From Fidelibacterota bacterium (GTDB lineage: Bacteria; Fidelibacterota; Fidelibacteria; Fidelibacterales; Fidelibacteraceae): DNA of 6,056 nucleotides. Position 1 is the stretch's first letter. The number at the start of each line of letters is the position of its first letter. The position numbers were made by a program, and so were the translations under genes. Positions 1 to 6,056 of the stretch are shown here, piece by piece. The stretch covers positions 1 to 6,056 of the forward strand of contig JAFGVT010000140.1 of the NCBI GenBank assembly GCA_016937825.1, read 5' to 3'. Below the pieces are notes generated by a model, which saw nothing but the letters and a program-made list of their open reading frames with translations, ran no database searches and had not been told where the DNA came from.

Positions 1-1072
1 CATCATTTCGGCCTTCAACTTCCCGGTCGCCGTGTACGCCTGGAATGCCATGCTCGCCGCGGTCTGCGGGGACGTCTGCATCTGGAAGCCCTCTTCCAAG
101 GTGCCGCTGTCCGCCATCGCGACCCAGAAGATCATCGCGGAGGTGCTGAAGGAAAATCATCTTCCCGAAGGCATTTTCAACCTCGTGGTCGGAGGCGGAC
201 GGGACGTCGGAGAGACCATGCTGGAAGATAAGAAGGTCGGACTGATCTCGATCACCGGTTCGACCCGCGTGGGCCGCCATGCGAACGAGGTCATTGCACG
301 CCGTTTCGGCAAAGTGATCTGCGAACTCGGCGGCAACAATGCCATAATCGTCACCCAAAACGCCGATCTTCAGATCGCGATCCCCGCGATCGTTTTCGGC
401 GCCGTCGGAACGGCCGGACAGCGCTGTACCTCCACGCGGCGCGTGATCATTCATGAAGACCTTTACGAAACCGTCAAGAAATCGCTCCTAAAAGCTTATA
501 AATCCCTGAAGATCGGGTCCCCCATGGACGAAAAGAACCACGTCGGCCCTCTGATCGATCAGGATGCCGTCGCCACGTTCACCGCTGCCGTTCAGCAGGT
601 CAGGGACCAGGGCGGCACCGTGATCTGCGGCGGGAGCGTCCTTTCGGGCAAGGGCTTCGAATCGGGTAACTATGTCAAGCCCTGTATTGCTGAAGTCAGC
701 AACGACATGGAGATCGTCCAGGAAGAGACCTTCGCTCCCCTGCTCTACCTGATCAAGTATTCCGGGGACGTTGAGAACGCCATCGAGATCCATAATGACG
801 TGAAGCAGGGACTTTCTTCCGCCATCTTTACGCAGAACCTGCGCGAAGCCGAACTCTTCCTTTCCTGCCGCGGATCGGACTGCGGGATCGCCAACGTCAA
901 CATCGGCACCTCGGGTGCGGAGATCGGCGGCGCCTTCGGCGGAGAAAAAGAGACCGGCGGCGGCCGGGAATCGGGTTCGGACGCCTGGAAGGGCTATATG
1001 CGGCGTCAGACCAACACCCTCAACTACGGCAACAAACTGCCCCTGGCTCAGGGCATCAAATTCAACATTTAA
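1..1072 (+). CDS. amaB: ALDH7-family L-aminoadipate-semialdehyde (piperideine-6-carboxylate) dehydrogenase, 5'-truncated by window edge
   Basis: This NAD(P)+-dependent dehydrogenase oxidises allysine / piperideine-6-carboxylate to L-2-aminoadipate in the cytoplasm, the second step of lysine breakdown by the aminotransferase route. The frame is already open at base 2 (IISAFNFPVAVYAWN), so the true start lies upstream. The GTG at 32 is an internal Val codon and not a start. There are 356 residues visible. Families of this type run to about 500-510, so roughly 150 N-terminal residues are missing. Visible signatures are the N-F-P active-site Asn segment, the cofactor loop GSTRVGR, the general-base Glu in CELGGNN (codon 323-325) and the nucleophile Cys in GTAGQRCTSTRR (codon 425-427). 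The C-terminal signature GGAFGGEKETGGGRESGSDA followed by WKGYMRR and LPLAQGIKF is diagnostic for ALDH7 (antiquitin) rather than other ALDHs. The lysine aminotransferase gene begins 37 bases downstream, which supports the substrate assignment. The symbol follows the bacterial ALDH7 enzyme; pcd is used elsewhere for the same activity. The family call is near certain; the substrate is inferred from family and neighbour. Confidence 0.93.
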   Translation, partial: IISAFNFPVAVYAWNAMLAAVCGDVCIWKPSSKVPLSAIATQKIIAEVLKENHLPEGIFNLVVGGGRDVGETMLEDKKVGLISITGSTRVGRHANEVIARRFGKVICELGGNNAIIVTQNADLQIAIPAIVFGAVGTAGQRCTSTRRVIIHEDLYETVKKSLLKAYKSLKIGSPMDEKNHVGPLIDQDAVATFTAAVQQVRDQGGTVICGGSVLSGKGFESGNYVKPCIAEVSNDMEIVQEETFAPLLYLIKYSGDVENAIEIHNDVKQGLSSAIFTQNLREAELFLSCRGSDCGIANVNIGTSGAEIGGAFGGEKETGGGRESGSDAWKGYMRRQTNTLNYGNKLPLAQGIKFNI

Positions 1073-1097
1073 CCAACAGGACGGCTTGTACGCCCTC

Positions 1098-1104
1098 AAA
1101 GGAG
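1098..1104 (+). promoter_or_regulatory. Ribosome binding site that fixes the lat start
   Basis: AAAGGAG lies 5 bases before the ATG at 1110. It decides the start: the same frame is open further upstream (from about 915) inside the ALDH gene, but that extension is Arg/Pro/Ala-rich, resembles no aminotransferase N-terminus, and overlaps a well-conserved ALDH coding region. Confidence 0.8.
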
Positions 1105-1109
1105 AATAT

Positions 1110-2417
1110 ATGGTCATAGCAACGGAAGTAAAAAAGGTCCTGTCGAAACACTTACTGACAGACGGTTTTGATGTCATTGTCGATCTTGACAAGTCCCACG
1201 GTTCATGGCTGGTGGACAAACGCAACGGTGACGAATACCTGGATTTCTTTTCCATGTTCGCCTCGCTGGCAGTCGGGTTCAATCATCCCTACCTCGTTTC
1301 AAAAAAAGCGGAACTGGGTCGGGTTGCGGTGAACAAGCCTGCCAACTCGGATATTTATTCCGAAGAAATGGCGGATTTCCTGGAAACCTTTTCCCGTGTC
1401 GGCATTCCGGACTATCTTCCGCATGCGTTCTTTGTCTCGGGGGGCGGCCTGGCCGTCGAGAACGCCCTGAAAGCGGCCTTTGACTGGAAAGTCCGCAAGA
1501 ATTTTGAAAAAGGCGAAACCGAAGAAACGGGATTCAAGGTCCTGCACCTCAAGGAAGCCTTTCACGGCCGCACCGGTTACACCCTGACCCTTACGAACAC
1601 CTCGGATCCCCGCAAAACCCAGTACTTCCCGAAATTCGACTGGCCGCGCGTCACAAACCCCAAACTGAAATTCCCCCTGGAGACCAACCGGGAGGAAAAT
1701 GAGGCGATCGAAAAGAAGTCGCTTGCCGAGATCCGCGAGATCGTGGCCCGGGACGCGAAACACATCGCCTGCATGATCCTTGAACCCATCCAGGGCGAAG
1801 GCGGCGACAACCATTTCGCCAAGTCATTTTTCCAGGCTATCCGGAAAATATGCGACGAGAACGAGATCCTGCTCGTGTTCGACGAAGTCCAGAGCGGCGT
1901 CGGACTGACCGGAAAATTCTGGGCGCACCAGAACTACGACGTCAAGCCCGATATCCTCTGCTTCGGGAAAAAGACCCAGGTCTGCGGCATTCTTGCCGGC
2001 CCGCGGCTCGATGAGGTAAAGAACAACGTCTTCGCCGAATCAAGCCGCATCAATTCCACCTGGGGCGGAAATCTGGTCGACATGGTGCGCTTCCGCTACA
2101 TCCTTGAGATCATCGAAAACGAAGATCTCGTCGAGAACGCCAGGATCATGGGAGAGGTGCTCCTGGACGAGCTGAAAGCCATCGGCCGGGAATTCCCGAA
2201 ACTGATCTCCAATATGCGCGGAGAAGGCCTGATGTGCGCCTTTGACCTCCCCGACCACGTTCAGCGCAACGCCTTTTTATCGAAGATGTGGGAAAACAAG
2301 GTCATGATCCTCCCCTGCGGCGACCATACCATCCGTTTCCGTCCGCATCTGAACGTCAGCAAGGACGAGATCATGAAGGGCGCGGCGGTCATTCGCAAGG
2401 TCTTGAAAGAAATGTAA
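1110..2417 (+). CDS. lat: L-lysine 6-aminotransferase (lysine epsilon-aminotransferase, EC 2.6.1.36)
   Basis: This PLP-dependent class III aminotransferase transfers the epsilon-amino group of L-lysine to 2-oxoglutarate, giving allysine (which cyclises to piperideine-6-carboxylate) and glutamate, in the cytoplasm. The 435 residues match the usual length of the family. Visible features are the PLP phosphate-loop region FVSGGGLAVENALKAA (about 108-123), the ring-stacking FHGRTG (151-156), EPIQGEGGD (225-233), LVFDEVQSG with the pyridine-binding Asp258, the FGKKTQVCG segment with the probable Schiff-base Lys287, RINSTWGGN (313-321) and the C-terminal TIRFRPHL with Arg409. With a constant offset of 13 from the Mycobacterium tuberculosis enzyme (numbering from memory), Glu230, Asp258, Gln261, Lys287, Asn315, Thr317 and Arg409 fall on its Glu243, Asp271, Gln274, Lys300, Asn328, Thr330 and Arg422. 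This argues for lysine rather than ornithine or GABA specificity. The start at 1110 is set by AAAGGAG 5 bases upstream. The gene follows the ALDH7 gene by 37 bases, probably in one operon, and is closed by a terminator 23 bases after its stop. Confidence 0.95.
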   Translation: MVIATEVKKVLSKHLLTDGFDVIVDLDKSHGSWLVDKRNGDEYLDFFSMFASLAVGFNHPYLVSKKAELGRVAVNKPANSDIYSEEMADFLETFSRVGIPDYLPHAFFVSGGGLAVENALKAAFDWKVRKNFEKGETEETGFKVLHLKEAFHGRTGYTLTLTNTSDPRKTQYFPKFDWPRVTNPKLKFPLETNREENEAIEKKSLAEIREIVARDAKHIACMILEPIQGEGGDNHFAKSFFQAIRKICDENEILLVFDEVQSGVGLTGKFWAHQNYDVKPDILCFGKKTQVCGILAGPRLDEVKNNVFAESSRINSTWGGNLVDMVRFRYILEIIENEDLVENARIMGEVLLDELKAIGREFPKLISNMRGEGLMCAFDLPDHVQRNAFLSKMWENKVMILPCGDHTIRFRPHLNVSKDEIMKGAAVIRKVLKEM

Positions 2418-2440
2418 TTCACCTCTTGAATGAACCTATG

Positions 2441-2468
2441 AAAAGCTCCCGGCAACGGGAGCTTTTTT
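2441..2468 (+). terminator. Strong rho-independent terminator after lat
   Basis: A perfect 11-bp inverted repeat, AAAAGCTCCCG (2441-2451) and CGGGAGCTTTT (2456-2466), encloses a GCAA tetraloop of the stable GNRA class. The 3' arm runs into six consecutive T (2463-2468). It sits 23 bases beyond the lat stop codon and separates the lysine block from the exported-protein block. The A-tract before the stem gives four U on the opposite strand, so weak termination of antisense transcripts is possible. Confidence 0.93.
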
Positions 2469-2560
2469 ATTGCCGGCAGCCGATAGCCGGAAGATCGTTC
2501 CTCAAGCCCTCGTTTTTCATGATAACTTCATTTCACTGAAACATTTGGCGGTATTTTAAG

Positions 2561-2589
2561 TTGGATTTATGTCCCTGACATCCTAAATT
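2561..2589 (+). promoter_or_regulatory. Weak candidate promoter for the PD40-amidase pair
   Basis: In the 165-base gene-free stretch between the terminator and the next start codon, TTGGAT (2561-2566) and TAAATT (2584-2589) are 17 bases apart. They match the sigma-70 hexamers at 3 of 6 and 4 of 6 positions. A competing pair is CTGACA (2575-2580) with TGAAAT (2599-2604) at 18 bases, but its -10 lacks the key A at position 2. Neither is convincing. A promoter is expected here because a strong terminator lies upstream; its exact site is uncertain, and FCB-group promoters often depart from the E. coli consensus. No other element is evident between 2469 and 2623. Confidence 0.22.
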
Positions 2590-2633
2590 CGCAGTAATTG
2601 AAATCTTATCTCATTTTCGTATCGGAGGAATGA

Positions 2634-3515
2634 ATGAAACGAATTGCAATCATGCTCATTGCGCTGACGGTGCTGTTAGGCGCAGAGGTGCGCGTTAGCG
2701 ATACCCAAACGCTGGATCTGGCCAATAATACGGTTATGCCCGTATTCAGCGCTGACGGAAAACACCTGTTGTTCAACTCCCTGGAGGGCTTGCAGCAATA
2801 CGAGATCGGCAGCCGGAAAATGACGCGGATCGCGGATTCGGGTTTTGACTATACCATGGATCGCGAGGGCCGGATCCGTTTCCGGGTGGATTCGTTCGAA
2901 GACGGCATGAGGATGAATTCCGTATACCTTTACGATTCCGGAACAAAAAACACCGAGAAGATCATTGAGAGCAAACGGCTTGATATTGTCCCCAAGATCA
3001 CCGATCACGGCGTTTATTATATTGAGAACGCTCAAATCAGGAGCAATCTTGAAAAAACCTCCGAACCTTCAAGGCCGGTTGCATTTTCTTATGAACGGGC
3101 GATCCTGCTCTATTCCTACGGTACTGCCAAAATGATGAAACCCGCCGGCGAGGACAAGTTCTACGTCTGGCCCTCGGTTTCGCCCGATGGAAAACAACTC
3201 TGTTTTGTGGATATCAACGATCTCTACGTTACCGATCTCAACGGCGCCCTGCGCTTTATGGTCAAAGACGCCCGGGCACCGAAATGGTCTCCCGACGGGA
3301 AATGGATCGCCTTCATGCGCGATTATGATGACGGACATGTTTTTCTGTCTTCGGATATCTATGTCGTGAACGTCGAAACCGGAACGGAATACCGTTTGAC
3401 GGATTCGGAAGACAAATTCGAGATGTTCCCTTCCTGGTCCCCGGACGGTAAGCAGATCGTGTGTGAAGATGCCGCGCATGATGATCTTGTCCTGATAACG
3501 CTTGATATACGATAA
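2634..3515 (+). CDS. Exported PD40 (TolB-like) beta-propeller protein
   Basis: This is a 293-residue exported protein of unknown specific role. The start ATG follows GGAGG (2624-2628) by 5 bases. The N-terminus MKRIAIMLIALTVLLGA is a short Sec signal peptide with likely cleavage after Ala17; no lipobox Cys is present, so it should be soluble in the periplasm or secreted. Four WD40-like PD40 motifs are visible: PVFSADGKHLLF (36-47), PSVSPDGKQLCF (180-191), PKWSPDGKWIAF (216-227) and PSWSPDGKQIVC (266-277). The stretch from about 60 to 175 probably forms further degenerate blades (DREGRIRF near 76-83; DHGVYYIENAQI near 124-135), which would give a six-bladed propeller like the C-terminal half of TolB. 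It is not TolB itself, since the N-terminal TolB domain is absent. PD40 propellers usually serve as protein-binding platforms. The amidase gene starts 9 bases downstream, so the two are probably translated from one message and may cooperate at the cell wall; that link is inference. Base composition looks less GC-rich than the flanking genes in places (one sampled 60-base line, 2941-3000, has 25 G+C). Confidence 0.85.
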   Translation: MKRIAIMLIALTVLLGAEVRVSDTQTLDLANNTVMPVFSADGKHLLFNSLEGLQQYEIGSRKMTRIADSGFDYTMDREGRIRFRVDSFEDGMRMNSVYLYDSGTKNTEKIIESKRLDIVPKITDHGVYYIENAQIRSNLEKTSEPSRPVAFSYERAILLYSYGTAKMMKPAGEDKFYVWPSVSPDGKQLCFVDINDLYVTDLNGALRFMVKDARAPKWSPDGKWIAFMRDYDDGHVFLSSDIYVVNVETGTEYRLTDSEDKFEMFPSWSPDGKQIVCEDAAHDDLVLITLDIR

Positions 3516-3518
3516 GGA
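3514..3518 (+). promoter_or_regulatory. Ribosome binding site of the amidase gene, overlapping the upstream stop
   Basis: AAGGA begins inside the TAA stop of the PD40 gene (3513-3515) and lies 6 bases before the ATG at 3525. Termination of the first gene would place ribosomes on the site, so the two genes are probably translationally coupled. Confidence 0.65.
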
Positions 3519-3524
3519 TACACC

Positions 3525-6056
3525 ATGAAACGCATAGTAATAATTTTGTTTTCCCTTATTTCGCTGCTTGCCGCCCAGGATCTCAGCGGTAAAAAGCTCT
3601 ACATCAACGCCGGGCACGGCGGGCATGATTCCAACGACCGGCCGCCCATCAACGACGCAGGCTACTGGGAATCCGAGGGCAACCTGACGCGCGCTCTGGT
3701 TGTGGAAACCCTCTTAAAGAATATGGGGGCCACCGTCGTCATGTCCCGCAGGCATAATCGCATTTCCGACGGCGCGGCCCTGTCCAGCCTGGGTTCCGAT
3801 GCCAGCAATCAGAACTGCGACTGGTTCCACTCGATCCATACGAACGCTTCCGGCGGGAATTCAACGCTGATGCTTTACTCCGGATTTACGGGCGACCCGA
3901 TCATCAACGTCACTCAGCAGCATTTCTCGGGGATGCTGACCATGTCAAACTATATGGGCAACAATCTCAAGGCGGCCCTTCAGACGACCGGCTATACGCA
4001 TGCCGGCGACTACAGTTTTTACGGGACCGGCCATAATTATCTGGGCGTTTTTCGTTATCTGAACATCCCCGGCACCCTCAGCGAGAGCAGTTTCCATGAT
4101 TACTGGCCGAACACCTACCGCTTGCAGAACCTGGACAACCGCATCAACGACGCCTGGGCGATCACCCTGGCCTTTGTGCAATATTACGGAAAACCGCTCC
4201 CCGATTTCGTCAATCTGGCCGGGATCGTGCGCACACAGGAAGAAACCACCAATTACGAATACATCAACGGCACGAACGACCAGTACAAACCCATTGACAG
4301 CCTTGTGATCACGATCTTTCCCGCCGGCGCCCCCGACAGCAGCCGCACGTATTTCGGCAACACCACCATGTATGTGGACAAATATACCCCGCAATGGTCC
4401 CAGATCACCACCGGGTCCCCGATCAACCCCAATAACTGGGCGGCGATCGACAACAGCTCGGACTATGATTATTACACGAACGGGGCCAACAACAACCACG
4501 GTTACAACCGCAATAACGGATTTTATCTTTTCGACAGTCTGGCCTTCGGCAGCTACACCCTGGTCTTCGAAGCGCCGGGCTACTGGCCGGACACCACGCA
4601 GATCACCACCGACAACAGCAAGTTCTTCTGGACCCGCAATTTCTACATGACCTCTTCATTGCCGCCTTTCGTTAAACAGTTCAATCCATCGAATAACGAA
4701 CCTGAACATCCGGCCTGGGAACCGATCGTCCTGACCTTCTCCCATGAAATGGATACGGCAGGGGTACGAAGCGGACTCAGCATCGACCCGCCCGCCGACC
4801 TGATCTTCGGCTGGAGCGGCGACCTCAAGGTCCTGACGCTGAGCGCGGCCGGGGACAGTCTGGAGGTCGAGACCGACTACACCTTGACGCTGGACGCCGA
4901 CACCATTCTCGGGAACCGGGCGCAGCATCTGGACGGGAACGGCGACGGCACCGCCGGCGACGATTTCGTCCTTCGTTTCACGACCAGCCCCCCCGACATC
5001 GACGCGCCGAAGATCGAGACTTGGTACCCCGTAAAATACGCGCGCTTCCATGATCTTCAGCCGATCATTTCTTTCTGCCTCGACGAGATCATCGACCTGT
5101 CGGGCGGGATCGGGGATAAATTCGCGCTCATCCGCACGACCGGAGACGATATCGAGATCCCCACGGTCAAGGATGTCTACACCGTGAACGGCAAAACCGT
5201 CGTTTCCCTCTTCCCGACCGAAGAACTGGTGCGGGGAAACAGCTACACGCGCTACATGTACAGCGGCATCGGCGACCTTTTCGGCAACGTAACCCCGGGC
5301 AATTTCGCCAGCGGCCTCATTATCAACACCTCCATTCCCTGGTATGCCGACACCTTGGTCATCGACGCCTTCTCGCCGACATCCATCAGCTCCTACTGGC
5401 GGGCCTGGAACTTCAGCGGCAGCAACCGGAACCTCCTCGGCGGATCGGTCTCGGTAAGCACCGACGTTGTCAATCACGGGAACGGCAGCACGCATTCGCT
5501 GGCCATTTATTACAAATTCGATCCGGAAGCCGCGGACGGCTTTATGCGGGAATGGCTGGACGGCACCTCCGTCCCGGCGGGCCGCCGCTTCAATTCGGAA
5601 GGCATCCTGCAGGCCTGGGTCTTCGGCGACGGCTCCAACAACCGTTTCCGCTTCGCGGTGGACGATCCCTCGGGAACCGGCGCCTCGGAAGTCAGTCCCT
5701 GGTACGACCTGAATTTTACCGGCTGGCAGCTCATGAAATGGGACCTCCGCGACGGCGAGACCGGCGAATGGCCGGGCGTTTCGGACGGCGTATTGAACGG
5801 CACGCTGAATTTTGACAGTTTCCAGATCGAATACATCGACAGCACCGGAACGAACGAAGGAACGATCTACATCGAAGACCTGATGTTCCTGACACCGGGC
5901 GGCGTCGCTGTCGCGGAAACCGGTCTTGCGGAAGACTTTGCCCTGAAGCAGAATTATCCGAATCCTTTCAATCCCGCCACCGCGATCAGCTACCGGCTGC
6001 CCGCCGACGGGAACGTGGACCTTTCCGTCTACGATCTGAACGGACGTTTCGTCGCC
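3525..6056 (+). CDS. Modular secreted N-acetylmuramoyl-L-alanine amidase (Amidase_3) with Ig-like, CBM-like and C-terminal sorting domains; open at right edge
   Basis: This zinc hydrolase is predicted to cut the bond between N-acetylmuramic acid and L-Ala of peptidoglycan, outside the inner membrane. The frame runs 844 codons from ATG 3525 to the last base with no stop. A signal peptide (MKRIVIILFSLISLLAA, cleavage after Ala17) precedes the Amidase_3 domain (about 23-222). Zinc ligands are His31 in NAGHGG, Glu51 in ESEGNL and His105 in FHSIHTNA; the catalytic Glu is Glu187 in GTLSESSF. Next come a carboxypeptidase-regulatory-like beta domain (about 228-377, LAGIVR then GSYTLVFEAPGYW) with a long Asn/Tyr-rich insertion, a Big_5/SbsA Ig-like domain (380-488; LTFSHEMD, DLDG-type calcium loop LDGNGDG at 469-475), a second weaker Ig-like domain (492-605), and a jelly-roll, CBM-like domain (609-790; LQAWVFGDGSNNRFRF, FTGWQLMKWDL, IYIEDLMFL). 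Last is the start of a T9SS/FlgD-like sorting domain (803 onward, QNYPNPFNPAT). About 30-60 residues are probably missing. The catalytic call is firm; the sugar-binding and surface roles are inferred. Confidence 0.9.
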   Translation, partial: MKRIVIILFSLISLLAAQDLSGKKLYINAGHGGHDSNDRPPINDAGYWESEGNLTRALVVETLLKNMGATVVMSRRHNRISDGAALSSLGSDASNQNCDWFHSIHTNASGGNSTLMLYSGFTGDPIINVTQQHFSGMLTMSNYMGNNLKAALQTTGYTHAGDYSFYGTGHNYLGVFRYLNIPGTLSESSFHDYWPNTYRLQNLDNRINDAWAITLAFVQYYGKPLPDFVNLAGIVRTQEETTNYEYINGTNDQYKPIDSLVITIFPAGAPDSSRTYFGNTTMYVDKYTPQWSQITTGSPINPNNWAAIDNSSDYDYYTNGANNNHGYNRNNGFYLFDSLAFGSYTLVFEAPGYWPDTTQITTDNSKFFWTRNFYMTSSLPPFVKQFNPSNNEPEHPAWEPIVLTFSHEMDTAGVRSGLSIDPPADLIFGWSGDLKVLTLSAAGDSLEVETDYTLTLDADTILGNRAQHLDGNGDGTAGDDFVLRFTTSPPDIDAPKIETWYPVKYARFHDLQPIISFCLDEIIDLSGGIGDKFALIRTTGDDIEIPTVKDVYTVNGKTVVSLFPTEELVRGNSYTRYMYSGIGDLFGNVTPGNFASGLIINTSIPWYADTLVIDAFSPTSISSYWRAWNFSGSNRNLLGGSVSVSTDVVNHGNGSTHSLAIYYKFDPEAADGFMREWLDGTSVPAGRRFNSEGILQAWVFGDGSNNRFRFAVDDPSGTGASEVSPWYDLNFTGWQLMKWDLRDGETGEWPGVSDGVLNGTLNFDSFQIEYIDSTGTNEGTIYIEDLMFLTPGGVAVAETGLAEDFALKQNYPNPFNPATAISYRLPADGNVDLSVYDLNGRFVA
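5931..6056 (+). other. C-terminal T9SS-type sorting / FlgD-Ig-like domain, partial
   Basis: Residues 803-844 of the amidase read LAEDFALKQNYPNPFNPATA and continue through ISYRLP and VDLSVYDLNGRFV. This is the first half of the roughly 80-90-residue beta domain found at the very C-terminus of secreted proteins in Bacteroidota and related phyla, where it directs type IX secretion or surface attachment. The final strands (usually SGVYFYRL-like followed by a basic end) lie beyond the window. In phyla without a type IX system the same fold may serve another anchoring route. Confidence 0.88.

Noticed and set aside
915..1109. N-terminal extension of the aminotransferase frame upstream of 1110
   Set aside because: It overlaps conserved ALDH7 coding sequence in another frame, has Arg/Pro/Ala-rich out-of-frame composition, and a good ribosome binding site marks ATG 1110.
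488..1282. Long reverse-strand reading frame (264 codons) across the ALDH and lat junction
   Set aside because: It is antisense to two confidently identified genes and has no recognisable motif; GC-rich codons on the other strand explain its openness.
2473..2490. Inverted repeat CCGGC / GCCGG just after the terminator
   Set aside because: The stem is only 5 bp with an 8-base loop and no T-tract or known context; it is likely chance.
2531..2541. Palindrome TTTCA-C-TGAAA as a possible operator
   Set aside because: The half-sites are only 5 bases, with no second copy and no match to an operator I know.
2598..2603. TTGAAA as a -35 box
   Set aside because: A -10 at normal spacing would fall on the ribosome binding site of the PD40 gene, leaving no room for a leader.
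3945..4499. Reverse-strand reading frame (184 codons) rich in Val, Ile and Gly
   Set aside because: It is a shadow of the amidase and regulatory-like domains; the apparent hydrophobic runs are complements of Asn/Asp/Thr codons.
4656..5495. Long reverse-strand reading frame (279 codons) opposite the amidase
   Set aside because: Its Val/Gly/Arg/Asp-rich composition is what the complement of Asp/Thr/Gly-rich coding sequence yields, and the forward frame has clear domains throughout.
1..6056. CRISPR array, tRNA or rRNA genes, insertion sequence, phage or toxin-antitoxin genes
   Set aside because: No regularly spaced repeats, cloverleaf-like sequences, transposase motifs or terminal inverted repeats were seen; the window is almost fully occupied by four ordinary genes.

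Overview
The window carries four protein-coding genes, all on the + strand, in two blocks. The organism is most likely a Gram-negative bacterium of the Fibrobacterota-Chlorobiota-Bacteroidota (FCB) superphylum or an allied candidate phylum such as Calditrichota, Marinimicrobia or Cloacimonadota. The main clue is the QNYPNPFNPAT motif near the right edge. It is the hallmark start of the C-terminal T9SS-type sorting / FlgD-Ig-like domain that decorates secreted proteins in these groups. The phylum cannot be fixed from this sequence alone.

Block 1 (1-2468) is a lysine-catabolic pair. The 3' two-thirds of an ALDH7-family dehydrogenase (L-aminoadipate-semialdehyde / piperideine-6-carboxylate dehydrogenase) is followed after 37 bases by a complete L-lysine 6-aminotransferase (lat). 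The two are consecutive steps. The aminotransferase moves the epsilon-amino group of lysine to 2-oxoglutarate, giving allysine, which cyclises to piperideine-6-carboxylate. The dehydrogenase oxidises this to L-2-aminoadipate. The block ends at a strong intrinsic terminator with an 11-bp perfect stem, a GCAA loop and a U-tract.

The 165 bases from 2469 to 2633 hold no gene. They must hold the start of transcription for block 2 unless there is read-through, but only a weak promoter candidate is visible.

Block 2 (2634 to the right edge) encodes two exported proteins spaced 9 bases apart. The first is a small periplasmic or secreted PD40/TolB-like beta-propeller protein. The second is a large modular secreted N-acetylmuramoyl-L-alanine amidase whose reading frame is still open at the edge (844 residues visible). 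Its order is signal peptide, Amidase_3 zinc hydrolase, carboxypeptidase-regulatory-like beta domain, two SbsA-type Ig-like (Big_5) domains, a carbohydrate-binding-like beta sandwich, then the start of a C-terminal sorting domain. Both proteins begin with very similar 17-residue signal peptides (MKRI...). The likely theme is peptidoglycan cleavage or remodelling outside the inner membrane, perhaps at the cell surface. The amidase architecture is the most interesting item in the window.
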